DNA of 64,000 bases from Arenibacterium halophilum (GCF_005938225.1 NZ_VCPC01000001.1:372001-436000); one strand, 5' to 3'. Shown: positions 51,171-61,214, counted from the stretch's first letter. Notes: generated from the sequence alone by a model not told the origin. Made by a program: numbers and translations.

Positions 51171-51824
51171 ATGACACAGATCGCTCTTATCACCGGCGCT
51201 TCGCGTGGCTTGGGCGCCGCCCTGGCCGAAGCGCTGGCCCCGACCCACCACATCGTCGCCGTCGCCCGCACCACCGGCGCGCTCGAAGACCTGGACGACC
51301 GGATCAAGTCGCTGGGCGGCTCGGCCACGCTGGCCCCGATGGACATCACCAATGCCGATGCCATGGCCACGCTGTGCCGCGGCATCCACGACCGCTGGGG
51401 CAGTGTCGCACTCTGGGCCCATGCGGCGGTCCACGCGCCCACGCTTGCGCCCGCCGTCTTCACCGATGCCAAGGATTGGGACCGTTCGATGGCGACGAAC
51501 TGTACCGCGCTTTCGGTGCTGATCCCATTTGTCGCGCCCCTGCTGGGCACAGAAGGCCAGGCGCTGTTCTTCGACGACCCCCGCGCGGGCGAGAAATTCT
51601 TTGGCGTCTACGGCGCCAGCAAGGCTGCGCAGATGGCGCTGGTGCGCAGCTGGCAGGCTGAGACGGCGAAAACCGGCCCCCGCGTTCATGTCGAAACCCC
51701 GGCTCCCATGCCCACGGCCACCCGCGCCCGGTTCTTCCCCGGAGAAGACCGCAGCGCACTGGCCCAGCCCACAGCCCAGGCCGCACGTATCCTGACTGAC
51801 ATCGGAGTGACCGCCCCGGCGTGA
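51171..51824 (+). CDS. Short-chain dehydrogenase/reductase
   Basis: A 217-residue SDR with the NAD(P) loop TGASRGLGAALA at the N-terminus, an MDITNAD acidic segment and the catalytic YGASK near residues 149-153. The serine of the usual triad is not obvious; the strand before the tyrosine reads ALFFDDPRAG. It is shorter than typical SDRs (~250) and lacks a normal C-terminal segment. The substrate is unknown. It stands between the PilP-like gene and surE. Confidence 0.75.
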   Translation: MTQIALITGASRGLGAALAEALAPTHHIVAVARTTGALEDLDDRIKSLGGSATLAPMDITNADAMATLCRGIHDRWGSVALWAHAAVHAPTLAPAVFTDAKDWDRSMATNCTALSVLIPFVAPLLGTEGQALFFDDPRAGEKFFGVYGASKAAQMALVRSWQAETAKTGPRVHVETPAPMPTATRARFFPGEDRSALAQPTAQAARILTDIGVTAPA

Positions 51825-51917
51825 TGCAGCAACGCCCGCAGCGCAAGGAATAGGGCCGTAGCGGCTTGCCCCCCGCCTGCCCCTCGCCTATCACAAAGGG
51901 CAAAACGGGGCAGGCAC

Positions 51918-52700
51918 ATGCGTATTCTTATCACCAACGACGACGGTATCAACGCCCCCGGGCTGAAGGTGCTCGAGGCGATCGCGCAAGACCTTGCTGG
52001 CCCCGATGGCGAAGTCTGGACAGTCGCACCCGCCTTCGAGCAATCGGGCGTGGCCCATTGCATCAGCTACACCCACCCCACGCTGATCGCAGAAATGGGC
52101 CCGCGCCGTTTCGCCGCCGAAGGCTCGCCCGCTGATTGCGTGCTGGCCGGGCTGCATGACGTGATGGTCGACACGCCCCCCGATATCGTGCTCTCGGGCG
52201 TGAACCGCGGCAACAACTCAGCCGAAAACGCGCTCTATTCCGGCACCCTTGGCGGCGCCATCGAAGGCGCGTTGCAGGGGCTGCCCGCCTTTGCGCTCTC
52301 GCAATACCTCGGGCCGCGCAACTTCCCGTCGGAGAATCCGTTCGAGGCCGCAGCCGAACATGGCGCCGAGGTGATCCGCCGCATCCTGCAAAACGCCCCC
52401 GACCAGGGCGAGGATTACCGGCTGTTCTACAACATCAACTTTCCACCCGTCCCTGCCCCCGAGGTCGCGGGCATTCGCGTTGCGACCCAGGGCTTCCGGC
52501 GCGACACCTGCTTCTCGGTCGAGGCGCACAGCTCGCCCTCGGGCAAACGGTTCCTCTGGGTCAAAGGCGGCAACCAGCAGGTCCGCACCGCGCCCGGCAC
52601 CGATGCCCGCGCCAACCTCGATGGCTACATCTCGGTTACGCCGATGCGCGCCGACCTGACCGCCCACGATGCGCTGGACGCGCTGAAGGCCATCGAATGA
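51918..52700 (+). CDS. surE: 5'-nucleotidase SurE
   Basis: A 260-residue metal-dependent phosphatase. The metal-binding [11 protein letters not shown] lies at residues 5-15, with [25 protein letters not shown] in the middle, both SurE signatures. It removes phosphate from nucleoside monophosphates and has a stationary-phase survival role in E. coli. It is the first gene of the conserved surE-pcm-nlpD order and is followed by pcm after 13 bases. Confidence 0.93.
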   Translation: MRILITNDDGINAPGLKVLEAIAQDLAGPDGEVWTVAPAFEQSGVAHCISYTHPTLIAEMGPRRFAAEGSPADCVLAGLHDVMVDTPPDIVLSGVNRGNNSAENALYSGTLGGAIEGALQGLPAFALSQYLGPRNFPSENPFEAAAEHGAEVIRRILQNAPDQGEDYRLFYNINFPPVPAPEVAGIRVATQGFRRDTCFSVEAHSSPSGKRFLWVKGGNQQVRTAPGTDARANLDGYISVTPMRADLTAHDALDALKAIE

Positions 52701-52713
52701 CGGATCCCCACGC

Positions 52714-53379
52714 ATGACCGGGCCCAGCTCCGGCGGGCCGGACGCCGAAACCAAGATGCAGTTCCTCTATGCCCTGCGCTCACGCGGGGTGACCGACAAG
52801 CGTGTGCTGAACGCGATGGAAACCATCGACCGGGGCCGCTTCATTACCGGCATCTTCGCGGATCGCGCGTATGAGGACATGCCTCTGCCAATCCCCTGCG
52901 GCCAGACCATCTCGCAACCCTCCGTGGTCGGCCTGATGACACAGGCGCTCCAGATCACCGCCCGCGACAAGGTGCTCGAAGTCGGCACCGGCTCGGGCTA
53001 TCAGGCGGCGATCCTCGCGCGGCTGGCGCGCCGGGTCTACACGGTCGACCGCCACGCGCGTCTGGTGCGCGACGCCAACGCCGTGTTCCAGGCGCTGGGG
53101 CTTGTCAATATCACCGCCATGACAGCCGATGGATCGCATGGTCTGGCCGAGCAGGCCCCCTTTGATCGCATCCTTGTCACCGCCGCCGCCGAAGACCCGC
53201 CCGGCCCGCTCTTGGCTCAGCTCAAGATCGGGGGTATCATGGTGGTGCCTGTCGGCCAGTCGGATGCGGTTCAGACCCTGATCCGGGTCCGGCGGGGCGA
53301 GAACGGTTTTGACTACGATGAATTGCGCCCGGTCCGCTTCGTGCCCCTGCTCGAAGGTCTTGGCAAGGACGGGTCTTGA
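52714..53379 (+). CDS. pcm: Protein-L-isoaspartate O-methyltransferase
   Basis: A 221-residue SAM methyltransferase that repairs isoaspartyl residues in damaged proteins. The SAM-binding motif reads [19 protein letters not shown] near residues 88-106; the acceptor-site stretch [17 protein letters not shown] precedes it, and the post-I motif VYTVDR follows. It is flanked by surE and the nlpD-like gene, the order that in gammaproteobacteria continues into rpoS; no rpoS follows here. Confidence 0.93.
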   Translation: MTGPSSGGPDAETKMQFLYALRSRGVTDKRVLNAMETIDRGRFITGIFADRAYEDMPLPIPCGQTISQPSVVGLMTQALQITARDKVLEVGTGSGYQAAILARLARRVYTVDRHARLVRDANAVFQALGLVNITAMTADGSHGLAEQAPFDRILVTAAAEDPPGPLLAQLKIGGIMVVPVGQSDAVQTLIRVRRGENGFDYDELRPVRFVPLLEGLGKDGS

Positions 53380-53440
53380 ATTGAATGAAGGACGGCGCCA
53401 CTTTCCGACCGAACAGGAAAGGGCAGATGAGGAACAGAGC

Positions 53441-54631
53441 ATGACCACATATTCCCTCCGCACCCTCGCCCGGTTCGGGCTGGCCGCTTCGGCGCTGGCC
53501 TTGCTCGCGGCCTGCGACGAACCGCTCGATCTGGATATGCGCGGCAAGCTGGGCGCCTTTTCAACCTCGCCCGCCGCGCAAACCGCCACCGGCGAACGCC
53601 CCAAACCGGATGCGCGCGGCGTCATCACCTATCCCAATTATCAGGTCGCCGTGGCCCGCCGCGGCGATACGGTCGCCAGCGTCGCAGCCCGCACCGGTCT
53701 GAACCCGCAAGAGCTCGCGCGCTACAACGGGCTGGAAAACGGCCAGCCCCTGCGCGAAGGCGAAGTCGTGGCGCTGCCAACCCGCATCGCCGCCGCCCCG
53801 GGCGCCGGCAATGTCGACATCACCGCCATCGCATCGGGTGCCATCGACGCTTCCCCCGACACCACCCCGACTCCGTCGTCGGTGCAAACGACGGCCCTGC
53901 CACCGGCGGCCAGCACGCCAAAACCGGCGGCAGCCGTCGCCGGCGCCGAGCCGGTCAAACACCGCGTGGTCCGGGGCGAAACCGCTTATACCGTCGCCCG
54001 CCTGTACAACGTGCCGGTAAAATCTCTGGGCGAATGGAACGGTCTTGGCCCCGATTTCGCGATCCGCGAAGGACAACATCTGCTGATCCCCGTTGCGGGC
54101 TCTGCCGCACCCAAACCGCTGCCCGCCGCCGTCACCGCCGCCGTGACCGAACCGGGTGCAGGCAGCCCCACGCCCACCCCGCCAAGCGCGACGAAACCGC
54201 TGCCGGAACAGAAAGTTGCCGCAGCAGCACCCGAGCTGCCCAAGGTTTCCGTCGGACAGCCGTCGAAACCAGCCGCCAGTACCGCCCCCATGGGCTATCC
54301 CGTGCAGGGCAAGATCATCCGCGCCTTCTCCAAAGGCAAGAACGACGGGATCGACATTGCCGCCGAGCCGGGCACCCCGGTCAAGGCCGCCGCCGATGGC
54401 AGCGTCGCGGCGATCACGGCCAGCGCCGACAAGGTGCCGATCGTCGTGGTGCGCCACCCCGACAACCTGCTCACGGTCTACGCCAATATCGACGGCATTC
54501 AGGTCAAGAAAGGCGATACTGTCAAACGCGGCCAAAGCCTCGCCAAGCTGCGCGATGGCGACAACGCCTACGTTCACTTCGAAGTCCGCAACGGCTTCGA
54601 CAGCGTGAATCCCGCGCCCTACCTCGACTGA
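53441..54631 (+). CDS. nlpD: LytM-domain lipoprotein, NlpD-like
   Basis: A 396-residue lipoprotein: lipobox LLAAC with Cys25 as the lipidated residue, two LysM domains (about 66-112 and 170-215) for peptidoglycan binding, a proline/alanine/threonine linker and a LytM/M23 domain (about 288-394). In LytM the zinc ligands are changed: HxxxD becomes NDGID and the final HxH becomes HFE. It should therefore be inactive as a peptidase and act, like NlpD and EnvC, as an amidase activator in cell separation. The start MTTYSLR follows GAGGAACAG. Confidence 0.87.
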   Translation: MTTYSLRTLARFGLAASALALLAACDEPLDLDMRGKLGAFSTSPAAQTATGERPKPDARGVITYPNYQVAVARRGDTVASVAARTGLNPQELARYNGLENGQPLREGEVVALPTRIAAAPGAGNVDITAIASGAIDASPDTTPTPSSVQTTALPPAASTPKPAAAVAGAEPVKHRVVRGETAYTVARLYNVPVKSLGEWNGLGPDFAIREGQHLLIPVAGSAAPKPLPAAVTAAVTEPGAGSPTPTPPSATKPLPEQKVAAAAPELPKVSVGQPSKPAASTAPMGYPVQGKIIRAFSKGKNDGIDIAAEPGTPVKAAADGSVAAITASADKVPIVVVRHPDNLLTVYANIDGIQVKKGDTVKRGQSLAKLRDGDNAYVHFEVRNGFDSVNPAPYLD

Positions 54632-54635
54632 ATAT

Positions 54636-54672
54636 AAACAGGGGCGCAGCCTGCACCACCGCGCCCCTGTTT
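54636..54672 (+). terminator. Terminator of the surE-pcm-nlpD operon
   Basis: AAACAGGGGCGC and GCGCCCCTGTTT form a perfect 12-bp stem with a 13-base loop, four bases after the nlpD stop. The ends supply A and T tracts, so it can serve both strands. Confidence 0.75.
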
Positions 54673-54677
54673 CACTA

Positions 54678-54729
54678 TTCCAGATACACTCCGGGGGAGT
54701 CCGCAGCGCGGACGGGGGCAGCGCCCCCT
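54678..54729 (-). repeat. Dispersed intergenic repeat, copy 4 (inverted)
   Basis: On the minus strand it reads GGGGGCGCTGCCCCC, GTCCGC/GCGGAC, then TCCCCCGGAGTGTATCTGG. It is the most divergent copy in its outer part. It abuts the stop codon of the DUF815 gene (minus strand) and follows the nlpD terminator, so it lies between convergent transcription units. Confidence 0.7.
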
Positions 54730-55591
54730 ACCCGATCCGCACGCCCTGACGGCCTGCCAGATCGACAAAGAACTGCCACGCCACCCGGCCCGAACGCGCG
54801 CCCCGCGTCGCCTGCCATTCGATCGCCTCTGCGTACAGCGTATCGGCGTCCACCGTCACGCCATAGGCCGTGCAATAGCGTTCGATCATTGCCAGGAATT
54901 CCGCCTGATCGCAGGGGTGGAATCCCAGCCACAGCCCGAAACGATCCGATAGCGAGACCTTCTCTTCCACCGCTTCCGAGGGGTTGATCGCGCTTGACCG
55001 TTCGTTCTCGATCATGTCGCGCGGCATCAGGTGGCGCCGGTTCGACGTGGCATAGAGCACCACATTGGCTGGACGCCCCTCGATCCCGCCATCCAGAACG
55101 GCCTTCAGCGATTTGTAATGCTGGTCGTCGTGGCTGAACGACAGGTCATCGCAGAACAGCACGAACCGATAGGGCGCCGCGCGCAGATGGGCCAGCAGCC
55201 GCCCGACCGAGGGCAAATCCTCGCGTTGCAGCTCGATCAGCTTCAGCTCGGGGTGATCCGCATTCACTTCGGCATGGATCGCCTTGACAAGGCTGGATTT
55301 TCCCATGCCCCGCGCGCCCCACAACAGGGCGTTGTTCGCGGCGAACCCCTTGGCGAAGCGCTGTGTATTGTCCAGCAGCGTATCGCGCGAGCGGTCAATC
55401 CCCACCAGCAGCTCCAGACCGATCCGATTGACAACCGGCACCGGCTCCAGCCGGTCGGGCGCGACGTGCCAGACAAAGGCCGGAGCAGCGGCGAAATCGG
55501 GCGCAGGCAGCGGCGGCGGCGCCATCCGCTCCAATGCCTCGGCAATCCGGCCCAGATCGGCCGGATCAAGGTCCATCATGTCTTTGCTCAT
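54728..55591 (-). CDS. DUF815 family AAA-like ATPase
   Basis: A 287-residue protein with Walker [18 protein letters not shown] near residues 93-109 and a Walker B-like [10 protein letters not shown] near 142-151. The later [22 protein letters not shown] stretch is typical of DUF815. The family is widespread and its role is unproven. It overlaps the tatC stop by 4 bases and thus belongs to the tat transcription unit, which is a common arrangement in roseobacters. Confidence 0.83.
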   Translation of the reverse strand: MSKDMMDLDPADLGRIAEALERMAPPPLPAPDFAAAPAFVWHVAPDRLEPVPVVNRIGLELLVGIDRSRDTLLDNTQRFAKGFAANNALLWGARGMGKSSLVKAIHAEVNADHPELKLIELQREDLPSVGRLLAHLRAAPYRFVLFCDDLSFSHDDQHYKSLKAVLDGGIEGRPANVVLYATSNRRHLMPRDMIENERSSAINPSEAVEEKVSLSDRFGLWLGFHPCDQAEFLAMIERYCTAYGVTVDADTLYAEAIEWQATRGARSGRVAWQFFVDLAGRQGVRIG

Positions 55592-56481
55592 GGCTTGCCC
55601 TCTTCACCCGACTCGTCGGCCAACGGATCGTCAAGCTCGGCCTCCATCTCGTCGTCGTAATAGCCCTCGGCGCGCAGCTGTGCCTCGCGCTTGCGCTCGA
55701 CTCGTCGGACAAGGAAGATGGAAATCTCGTAAAGACCGTAGACCACGACAAACAGGATGACCTGGGTGATGACATCAGGCGGCGTCACCAGCGCGGCCAG
55801 CACCAGAATGGCAACAACCGCGTATTTCCGCACGCCGCCAAGGCCATCCGCGCTGACTAGCCCCGCCTTGCCCATCAGCGTCAGAAGCACCGGCAACTGG
55901 AAACACAGGCCAAAAGCGACGATGAACTTGATCGTCAGGCTCAGATATTCCTGTGCCGAGCCCTGAAACGCGATGCCGGCCACGGCATTGCCATCGGTTT
56001 CACCGGTCAGAACGCTGCCCGCCTGCTGGAAGCCAAGAAAGAAGTCGAACGCCAGCGGCGTGACCACGTAGAACGCGAAACTCGCCCCCAGGAAGAACAT
56101 GAAGGGCGAGGCCACGAGGAAGGGCAGAAACGCCCCCTTCTCGGATTTATACAGCCCCGGCGCCACGAACCGCCACATCTGGTAGCTGATATAGGGAAAC
56201 GACAGCACCAGCCCGCCCAGAAGCGAGATGGAAATCGCGACGAAAAAGCCCTCTTGCAGCTTGATCAGGATCAGCCCGCAATCAGAGTGGCCCCGCACCG
56301 CCATAGCGCTGCACAGCGGGTGTGTCAGGAAATCGAATATCGGGTTCCAGACGGTAAAACAGATCACCATCCCGACGATGAACGCCAGCACCGAATGGAT
56401 CAGCCGTGTGCGCAGTTCGGCCAGATGTTCGATCAGCGGCGCGGCGCTGTCGTCGATACTGTCATCCGCCATGTGACTCAT
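55588..56481 (-). CDS. tatC: Twin-arginine translocase subunit TatC
   Basis: A 297-residue membrane protein with six membrane segments and the TatC signatures ([10 protein letters not shown] near the N-terminus, and [23 protein letters not shown] in the middle). It receives folded proteins with RR signal peptides and forms the core of the Tat translocon. An acidic C-terminal tail (about 265-297) is longer than in E. coli. It overlaps tatB (ATGA) and the DUF815 gene. Confidence 0.95.
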   Translation of the reverse strand: MSHMADDSIDDSAAPLIEHLAELRTRLIHSVLAFIVGMVICFTVWNPIFDFLTHPLCSAMAVRGHSDCGLILIKLQEGFFVAISISLLGGLVLSFPYISYQMWRFVAPGLYKSEKGAFLPFLVASPFMFFLGASFAFYVVTPLAFDFFLGFQQAGSVLTGETDGNAVAGIAFQGSAQEYLSLTIKFIVAFGLCFQLPVLLTLMGKAGLVSADGLGGVRKYAVVAILVLAALVTPPDVITQVILFVVVYGLYEISIFLVRRVERKREAQLRAEGYYDDEMEAELDDPLADESGEEGKP

Positions 56482-56942
56482 GTCTTGCTCTCTGTCCCCT
56501 TGGCCAGCTCGGCCTCGGCTGCTTCGGCCTTGGCCAGCGCCTCGGCGGCTTCTTTCGCCTTGCGTTCGGCCGCCGCGCGGGCGGTCGAGGCCTGGATCTT
56601 CTTCGCGCTGTCGGCGCGTTCCTTGGCCAGCTTTTCGGTCTCGCTGCCCTCGGCAAAGCGCGCCGGGTTCAGATCGCGCGTCAGATCGCGCGCGGCATCC
56701 TTCACCCCGTCCATTGCCGACGACATCGGATTCGTGGCCGTTTTCAGCCCCTTGGCCACATCGCGCATTCCGGTTTCATCGGCGGCATCGTTCATCGCGC
56801 GGCTGAATTCGCGCGCCATACCCTTGGCCTTGCCCACGAACCGCCCGACGTTGCGGAACAACACCGGCAGGTCCTTTGGCCCGACCACGATCAGCGCGAC
56901 GATCCCGATGACCAGCAGCTCGGTCCATCCCAGATCGAACAT
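56478..56942 (-). CDS. tatB: Twin-arginine translocase subunit TatB
   Basis: A 154-residue protein: the N-terminal membrane helix [26 protein letters not shown] has the conserved glutamate at position 8, followed by an amphipathic helix and a long alanine/glutamate/lysine-rich tail. TatB with TatC recognises Tat substrates. It starts six bases after tatA. Confidence 0.94.
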   Translation of the reverse strand: MFDLGWTELLVIGIVALIVVGPKDLPVLFRNVGRFVGKAKGMAREFSRAMNDAADETGMRDVAKGLKTATNPMSSAMDGVKDAARDLTRDLNPARFAEGSETEKLAKERADSAKKIQASTARAAAERKAKEAAEALAKAEAAEAELAKGTESKT

Positions 56943-56948
56943 CTGTGG

Positions 56949-57164
56949 TTACGCCTTGTCCTTCTCGCCTTCCGGCGTGATGTCGCGTGCGGTTTCGCCG
57001 TTGTCCTCTTCCAGCTCTTTCGAGCCGTCGGTCACGCCCTTCTTGAAGGCGGTGATTCCCTTGCCGACTTCGCCCATGAGCGAGCTGATCTTGCCCCGGC
57101 CAAACAGAACCAGAACCACGACGGCAATCAGCAGAAGGCCCGGCAGGCCGATATTGTTGAGCAT
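56949..57164 (-). CDS. tatA: Twin-arginine translocase subunit TatA
   Basis: A 71-residue protein with the N-terminal helix [30 protein letters not shown] and an acidic C-terminus, typical of TatA, which oligomerises into the pore for folded substrates. The start at 57164 is supported by AAGGAGAAGAC. It is the first gene of tatABC. The upstream region is shared with the divergent YafY-type gene. Confidence 0.94.
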   Translation of the reverse strand: MLNNIGLPGLLLIAVVVLVLFGRGKISSLMGEVGKGITAFKKGVTDGSKELEEDNGETARDITPEGEKDKA

Positions 57165-57303
57165 TGTCTTCTCCTTGTCAGTCTCTTCTGGCCCGATGCG
57201 TATCGGGCAATATCCTGACCTCGGTTCTAGCCGTGCCCGGACACCGGCAAAAGCGGCAAACCGGCGTAGCAAGCACCGGGACGGGTCCAGAATCGCCATC
57301 GGC

Positions 57304-57340
57304 TTTACAGTCGCCATCACTCCTGACATGATTTTGGCAG
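57304..57340 (+). promoter_or_regulatory. Candidate promoter and operator of the YafY-type gene
   Basis: TTTACA (57304-57309) and CATGAT (57327-57332), 17 bases apart, precede the start at 57363. An imperfect dyad CTGACA-TGATTT-TGGCAG (57323-57340) covers the -10 element, a layout that suits autorepression. The dyad has one mismatch between the arms. Confidence 0.42.
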
Positions 57341-57362
57341 CATTTGACGAGGCGACACAGCA

Positions 57363-58022
57363 ATGACCCGAAAATCCGAGCGTCTGCTTGATCTGCATCG
57401 GCGCCTGGCCGGAGGGCAGACCCTGCGCGCCGAAGATTTGGCACAGGCGACCGGGGCCTCACTACGCACCATCTACCGCGATATGGAGCATCTGCAGCGC
57501 GCGGGCCTGCCCGTTCAAGGACAGCCCGGCTCCGGCTACCGGCTGGCGCCCGAAATTGCGCTGCCGCCGCTGTCACTCAGCGAGGAGGAACTGGGCGCAC
57601 TGAACCTGGGCATTGCGATCGTGGCCGAAACCGACGACCCCGAGTTGCGCGCCGCCGCCTTGTCGCTTGCCGAGAAGATTGATGCCGTCATGCCGGAGCA
57701 TGGCAACCAGCCGGGCGAAGCTTGGGCCACGGCCCATGCCGCGCCTCGTGCCACGCGGGGCTTTTCCCACATCCCGGCCCTGCGCCGGGCGATCCGCGCA
57801 CGTCAGAAGCTGTTGATTCAAACGCAGGACAGCGCCCCGCGCCGGGTGCGTCCACTGCGACTGGAACATTGGGCGCGCCTCTGGGTGCTGACCGCATGGT
57901 GCGAAGCCACAGAGGCCTTTGCGCAGTTCCGCACCGACAGCCTGACCCGCGCCGAGCCGCTGCCGGAATTGTTCGTGGACGAGCCGGGCAAGCGGCTGTC
58001 AGACTTTGGCGCTGGTTCCTAA
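57363..58022 (+). CDS. YafY-type transcriptional regulator (HTH-WYL)
   Basis: A 219-residue regulator with an N-terminal DeoR-like helix-turn-helix (about 3-58; [21 protein letters not shown]) and a C-terminal WYL-like domain (about 130-200; [22 protein letters not shown]). WYL domains bind small ligands or nucleic acid. The gene diverges from tatA and its stop overlaps the convergent ABC ATPase by 4 bases. Targets other than itself are unknown. Confidence 0.83.
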   Translation: MTRKSERLLDLHRRLAGGQTLRAEDLAQATGASLRTIYRDMEHLQRAGLPVQGQPGSGYRLAPEIALPPLSLSEEELGALNLGIAIVAETDDPELRAAALSLAEKIDAVMPEHGNQPGEAWATAHAAPRATRGFSHIPALRRAIRARQKLLIQTQDSAPRRVRPLRLEHWARLWVLTAWCEATEAFAQFRTDSLTRAEPLPELFVDEPGKRLSDFGAGS

Positions 58023-59161
58023 CCGGTTGCCGGAAAGACGAAACATCGATCCCGACGCACTGTCAGCCACATCACCGTCCCGGGCTTGGGCAGGAAAACC
58101 GACGGCACTGTCGCCTTGAGGATCGCGCCTTCGAAATCCATCCGGAATTCGACTAGCGATTCATGCCCCATGAAGCGTGCGCGCACCACTTCGCCGCGCG
58201 CGGCCACGCCATCGGTTGGCGTGGGCAAAGGCCCGCTGCCGCCCCTGTCGAAATCGATGCGCACATGCTGAGGCCGGAAAGCGATATCGACCGGCATCCC
58301 ATCGGCAATACCGGGCGCCAGAAACCGGCCAAAGGGCGTATCCGCCAGCGCGCCATGAACTTTGGCCCGCAAGATATTGGCATCGCTGAAAAACAACACC
58401 GCATCCAGATCGACGGGACGGGTGTACACATTGTAAGGCGCGCCGCTTTGCACAATCCGACCATTGCGCATCAGCGCGATTTCATCAGCCATGCGCATCG
58501 CCTCTTCGGGTTCATGCGTCACCAGCAGTACCCCGGCGCCCTCTTCTTTCAGCAGGGCCAGCGTTTCATCGCGAATGCCATCGCGGAGCCGGTTGTCGAG
58601 CCCGGAAAACGGCTCGTCCATCAGCATCACACCGGGACGTGGTGCGATGGCACGGGCCAACGCCACGCGCTGTTGTTCGCCGCCTGACAATTGGTGCGGA
58701 AAACTGTCGATGTGGCGCAGCAGATCGACCCGCTCCAGCAGGGACCGCACCCGATCTCGTTTCTCGTCGCGCGGTCCTTTTAATCCAAAGGCCACGTTGT
58801 CGGCCACGCTCAGATGCGGAAACAGGGCAAAATCCTGAAACATCAAACCGATGCCGCGCTTTTCGGGCGGCACCAGCCCCGCATCCCCGGCGACCTGCCG
58901 CCCGTTGACACGAATTTCCCCACCGTCCAGCGGCTCGACCCCGGCGATCATTCTCAGGGTCGTGGATTTGCCACAGCCAGAGGGGCCAAGAAGGCAGGTG
59001 ACCTGCCCCGGCTTGATCGCCAAAGACACGTCATTCACGACCGCCTTGCCATCGAACCGGCGCAGCAGGTTGCGGATTTCCAAACGGTTTTGCAGGGGTT
59101 CCAGAACGCGGGCCTTTCTGCTTGCACGATCCGCCTGATCGGGCGGTCTGGGCAATATCAA
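58019..59161 (-). CDS. Orphan ABC transporter ATP-binding protein (FbpC/PotA type)
   Basis: A 380-residue ATPase: Walker A GPSGCGKSTTLRM, signature LSGGEQQRVALARA, Walker B PGVMLMDEPFSGLD and a C-terminal TOBE-like region (about 265-375). This domain layout is that of the iron(III) or polyamine import ATPases. No permease or binding-protein genes are adjacent. There is no ATG near the N-terminus: the reading opens at TTG 59161, and a second TTG (59083, MEIRNLLRRF) would be close to the normal family start. The start is therefore uncertain by about 26 residues. Confidence 0.8.
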   Translation of the reverse strand: MILPRPPDQADRASRKARVLEPLQNRLEIRNLLRRFDGKAVVNDVSLAIKPGQVTCLLGPSGCGKSTTLRMIAGVEPLDGGEIRVNGRQVAGDAGLVPPEKRGIGLMFQDFALFPHLSVADNVAFGLKGPRDEKRDRVRSLLERVDLLRHIDSFPHQLSGGEQQRVALARAIAPRPGVMLMDEPFSGLDNRLRDGIRDETLALLKEEGAGVLLVTHEPEEAMRMADEIALMRNGRIVQSGAPYNVYTRPVDLDAVLFFSDANILRAKVHGALADTPFGRFLAPGIADGMPVDIAFRPQHVRIDFDRGGSGPLPTPTDGVAARGEVVRARFMGHESLVEFRMDFEGAILKATVPSVFLPKPGTVMWLTVRRDRCFVFPATG

Positions 59162-59195
59162 CAGGACCGGCGCGAAGCAAGCGCCGGTCCGGCGG

Positions 59196-60311
59196 TTATG
59201 GCTGCAAAGTGAACTCTGCCCGCGCCCGCACCTGCCCGTTCACCTGAATTTCAACCGCGTGCGCCCCGGGTGTCAGGCGAAAGGTCGTCGCATCGCCCTT
59301 CATCCTGTGGCCCTTTGTCAGAACCAATGGCGTGCCAGGCATGATCGTGCCGGTTTTCAGCTTAAATACCTTACGGCGCGGTGCCCCACCGTCACGGGCA
59401 AACCAAACGATGTAATCCACCAAGACAGGCGTTTTCCGTGCGGCGGTCAGGCTGCATTCCAACGCCAGAACGTCACCAATCCGCACCCTTGGCGGAACAG
59501 TCACCGTACAGTTTAACGCCACATCCGCAGCATAGCCCAGCATTGCCATCGCCTCTGGATGCCCGGCTTTCACCAGCCCGCGCAGGGCATGGTTGACCAT
59601 CCAGCGCAATTCTCTCGCGTCTTGCCGACCTTCGTTCCGCCAGCGCGCCAGCCGCTCCAACACAAGGTCAGGGTGAGTTTTTGCAATGTCATTCAGATGG
59701 TTGGCGACCGATCTTGTGACAAACCGCGCATCGTCTCCATGCATCGTGTCAAGCAGCGGCAGCGTGGCCTCGGGCGACAGCCCAACCCCTGCGCCCCAAG
59801 GCAACCGAGGTCGCGAGCCTTCGCTGACCAGCCGCCGCACGTGATAGTTGGGATGATCCGCCCACCTGGCAAAGCGCGCCAATACAAGGTCAGGATAGCG
59901 CGCCAGAAACGGGCGCACCGCATATTCCATGCTGAATCGCTGGGTGATGTCCTCGATCAGATCCAGCGCCAGATCAGGATGACCGTCCAGCCCTGCCAGA
60001 ACCACGTATTCGCCCAGACTGGCAAAGATGAACCGACCGAAATCATCGTCTTTTAGCGTCGGGTCCAGCGGTGGCGGCAAGGCTGCACGCAGAAGCGGCG
60101 CGGCGCGCGGCAAGTCAACGCCGATCTGCTCGGCCAGACAGACCGCGATCCAGTCGATACGCTGTTTCAGCTCGCGCGAGGGAAATCCCGCCAGCACCTG
60201 CGCGGTGAACTCCGGGGCATCAAAGTTGGGATCGGCCGCAAAAAGCCCGGCCAGATAACCGACCGTATCCGCATTAAACAACTGATCCTTCAGCGAATAC
60301 CCCGAGGCCAC
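59196..60311 (-). CDS. AlkC-like DNA alkylation repair protein
   Basis: A 371-residue protein. About 1-250 is a HEAT-like helical repeat superhelix (FLARYPDLVLARFARWADHPNYHVRRLVSEGSRPRLPW is the most typical stretch). The last ~100 residues form an Ig-like beta domain (PPRVRIGDVLALECSLTAARKTPVLVDY). This two-domain plan is that of AlkC DNA glycosylases, which remove N3-alkylated bases. It starts two bases after the SDR gene and is probably cotranscribed with it. Confidence 0.78.
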   Translation of the reverse strand: MASGYSLKDQLFNADTVGYLAGLFAADPNFDAPEFTAQVLAGFPSRELKQRIDWIAVCLAEQIGVDLPRAAPLLRAALPPPLDPTLKDDDFGRFIFASLGEYVVLAGLDGHPDLALDLIEDITQRFSMEYAVRPFLARYPDLVLARFARWADHPNYHVRRLVSEGSRPRLPWGAGVGLSPEATLPLLDTMHGDDARFVTRSVANHLNDIAKTHPDLVLERLARWRNEGRQDARELRWMVNHALRGLVKAGHPEAMAMLGYAADVALNCTVTVPPRVRIGDVLALECSLTAARKTPVLVDYIVWFARDGGAPRRKVFKLKTGTIMPGTPLVLTKGHRMKGDATTFRLTPGAHAVEIQVNGQVRARAEFTLQP

Positions 60312-60313
60312 GG

Positions 60314-61093
60314 TTACACCGTCAGGTTGGTCGCGCCACCGTCAAGCAGCAGGTTCTGCCCCACGATGAAACCGGCGTGCTGTGAACACAGGAAGGCGCA
60401 GGCGGCGCCGAATTCGCTGGCCGTGCCATAGCGCCGCGCCGGAATCGTGGCTTCGCGGCGGGTGCGCGCCTCGTCCCGGGTGATATCCTGCGCTTTGCCC
60501 GCGCCGGTATCCAAAGCGATGGCGCGGTCGGTGTCGTGGATGCCGGGCAGCAGGTTGTTGATGCACACGCCATGCTGCGCCACCTGCCGCGCGGTGCCCG
60601 CAACATAGCCCGTCAACCCGGTCCGTGCCGCGTTCGACAGGCCAAGAACGGCGATGGGCGCGCGCACCGACTGGCTGGTGATGTTGACCACCCGGCCCCA
60701 GCCCCGGTCGATCATGCCGGGCAACAGCGCCTTCATCAGCGCAATCGGCGCCAGCATGTTCGCGTCCAGCGCCTTGATGAAATCGTCGCGATCCCAGTCG
60801 CTCCACATGCCCGGAGGTGGTCCGCCCGCGTTGGTCACAAGGATGTCGACGTGACCAGCGGCCTCAAGCACGGCGGCCTGGCCCTCGGTTGTGGTGATAT
60901 CGCAGGCGACGGTTTCAACCGATACGCCATACGCCTTCCGGATCGCTTCGGCAGATTGTTCCAGCGCCTCGGCCCCGCGCGCGTTCATCACCAGATCGCA
61001 ACCGGCCTCTGCCAGCGCCTGCGCACAGCCCAGTCCCAAACCTTTGCTGCTGGCACAGACCAGCGCCCGTTTTCCTTTAATTCCCAAATCCAT
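60314..61093 (-). CDS. SDR-family oxidoreductase with altered catalytic site
   Basis: A 259-residue short-chain dehydrogenase with the cofactor loop ASSKGLGLGCAQALA at the N-terminus, NAGGPPPGMW and serine in NITSQSV. At the position of the catalytic YxxxK it reads LGLSNAART, so the tyrosine and lysine are replaced. The C-terminal LLLDGGATNLTV is normal. Close relatives with the same change form a recognised subgroup of FabG-like proteins, but their reaction is unclear. The start is supported by AAGGAGCGCATC. Confidence 0.82.
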   Translation of the reverse strand: MDLGIKGKRALVCASSKGLGLGCAQALAEAGCDLVMNARGAEALEQSAEAIRKAYGVSVETVACDITTTEGQAAVLEAAGHVDILVTNAGGPPPGMWSDWDRDDFIKALDANMLAPIALMKALLPGMIDRGWGRVVNITSQSVRAPIAVLGLSNAARTGLTGYVAGTARQVAQHGVCINNLLPGIHDTDRAIALDTGAGKAQDITRDEARTRREATIPARRYGTASEFGAACAFLCSQHAGFIVGQNLLLDGGATNLTV

Positions 61094-61214
61094 ATGATGC
61101 GCTCCTTCTTTCATCCGTCCCCGGTTACGCCAAACAAGTCGGCATATCACCGGCTATTTGACCCAACCGCGCCACAATTCTACGGTAACCCGTATTTCAC
61201 ACTGTCCCGTTAGC

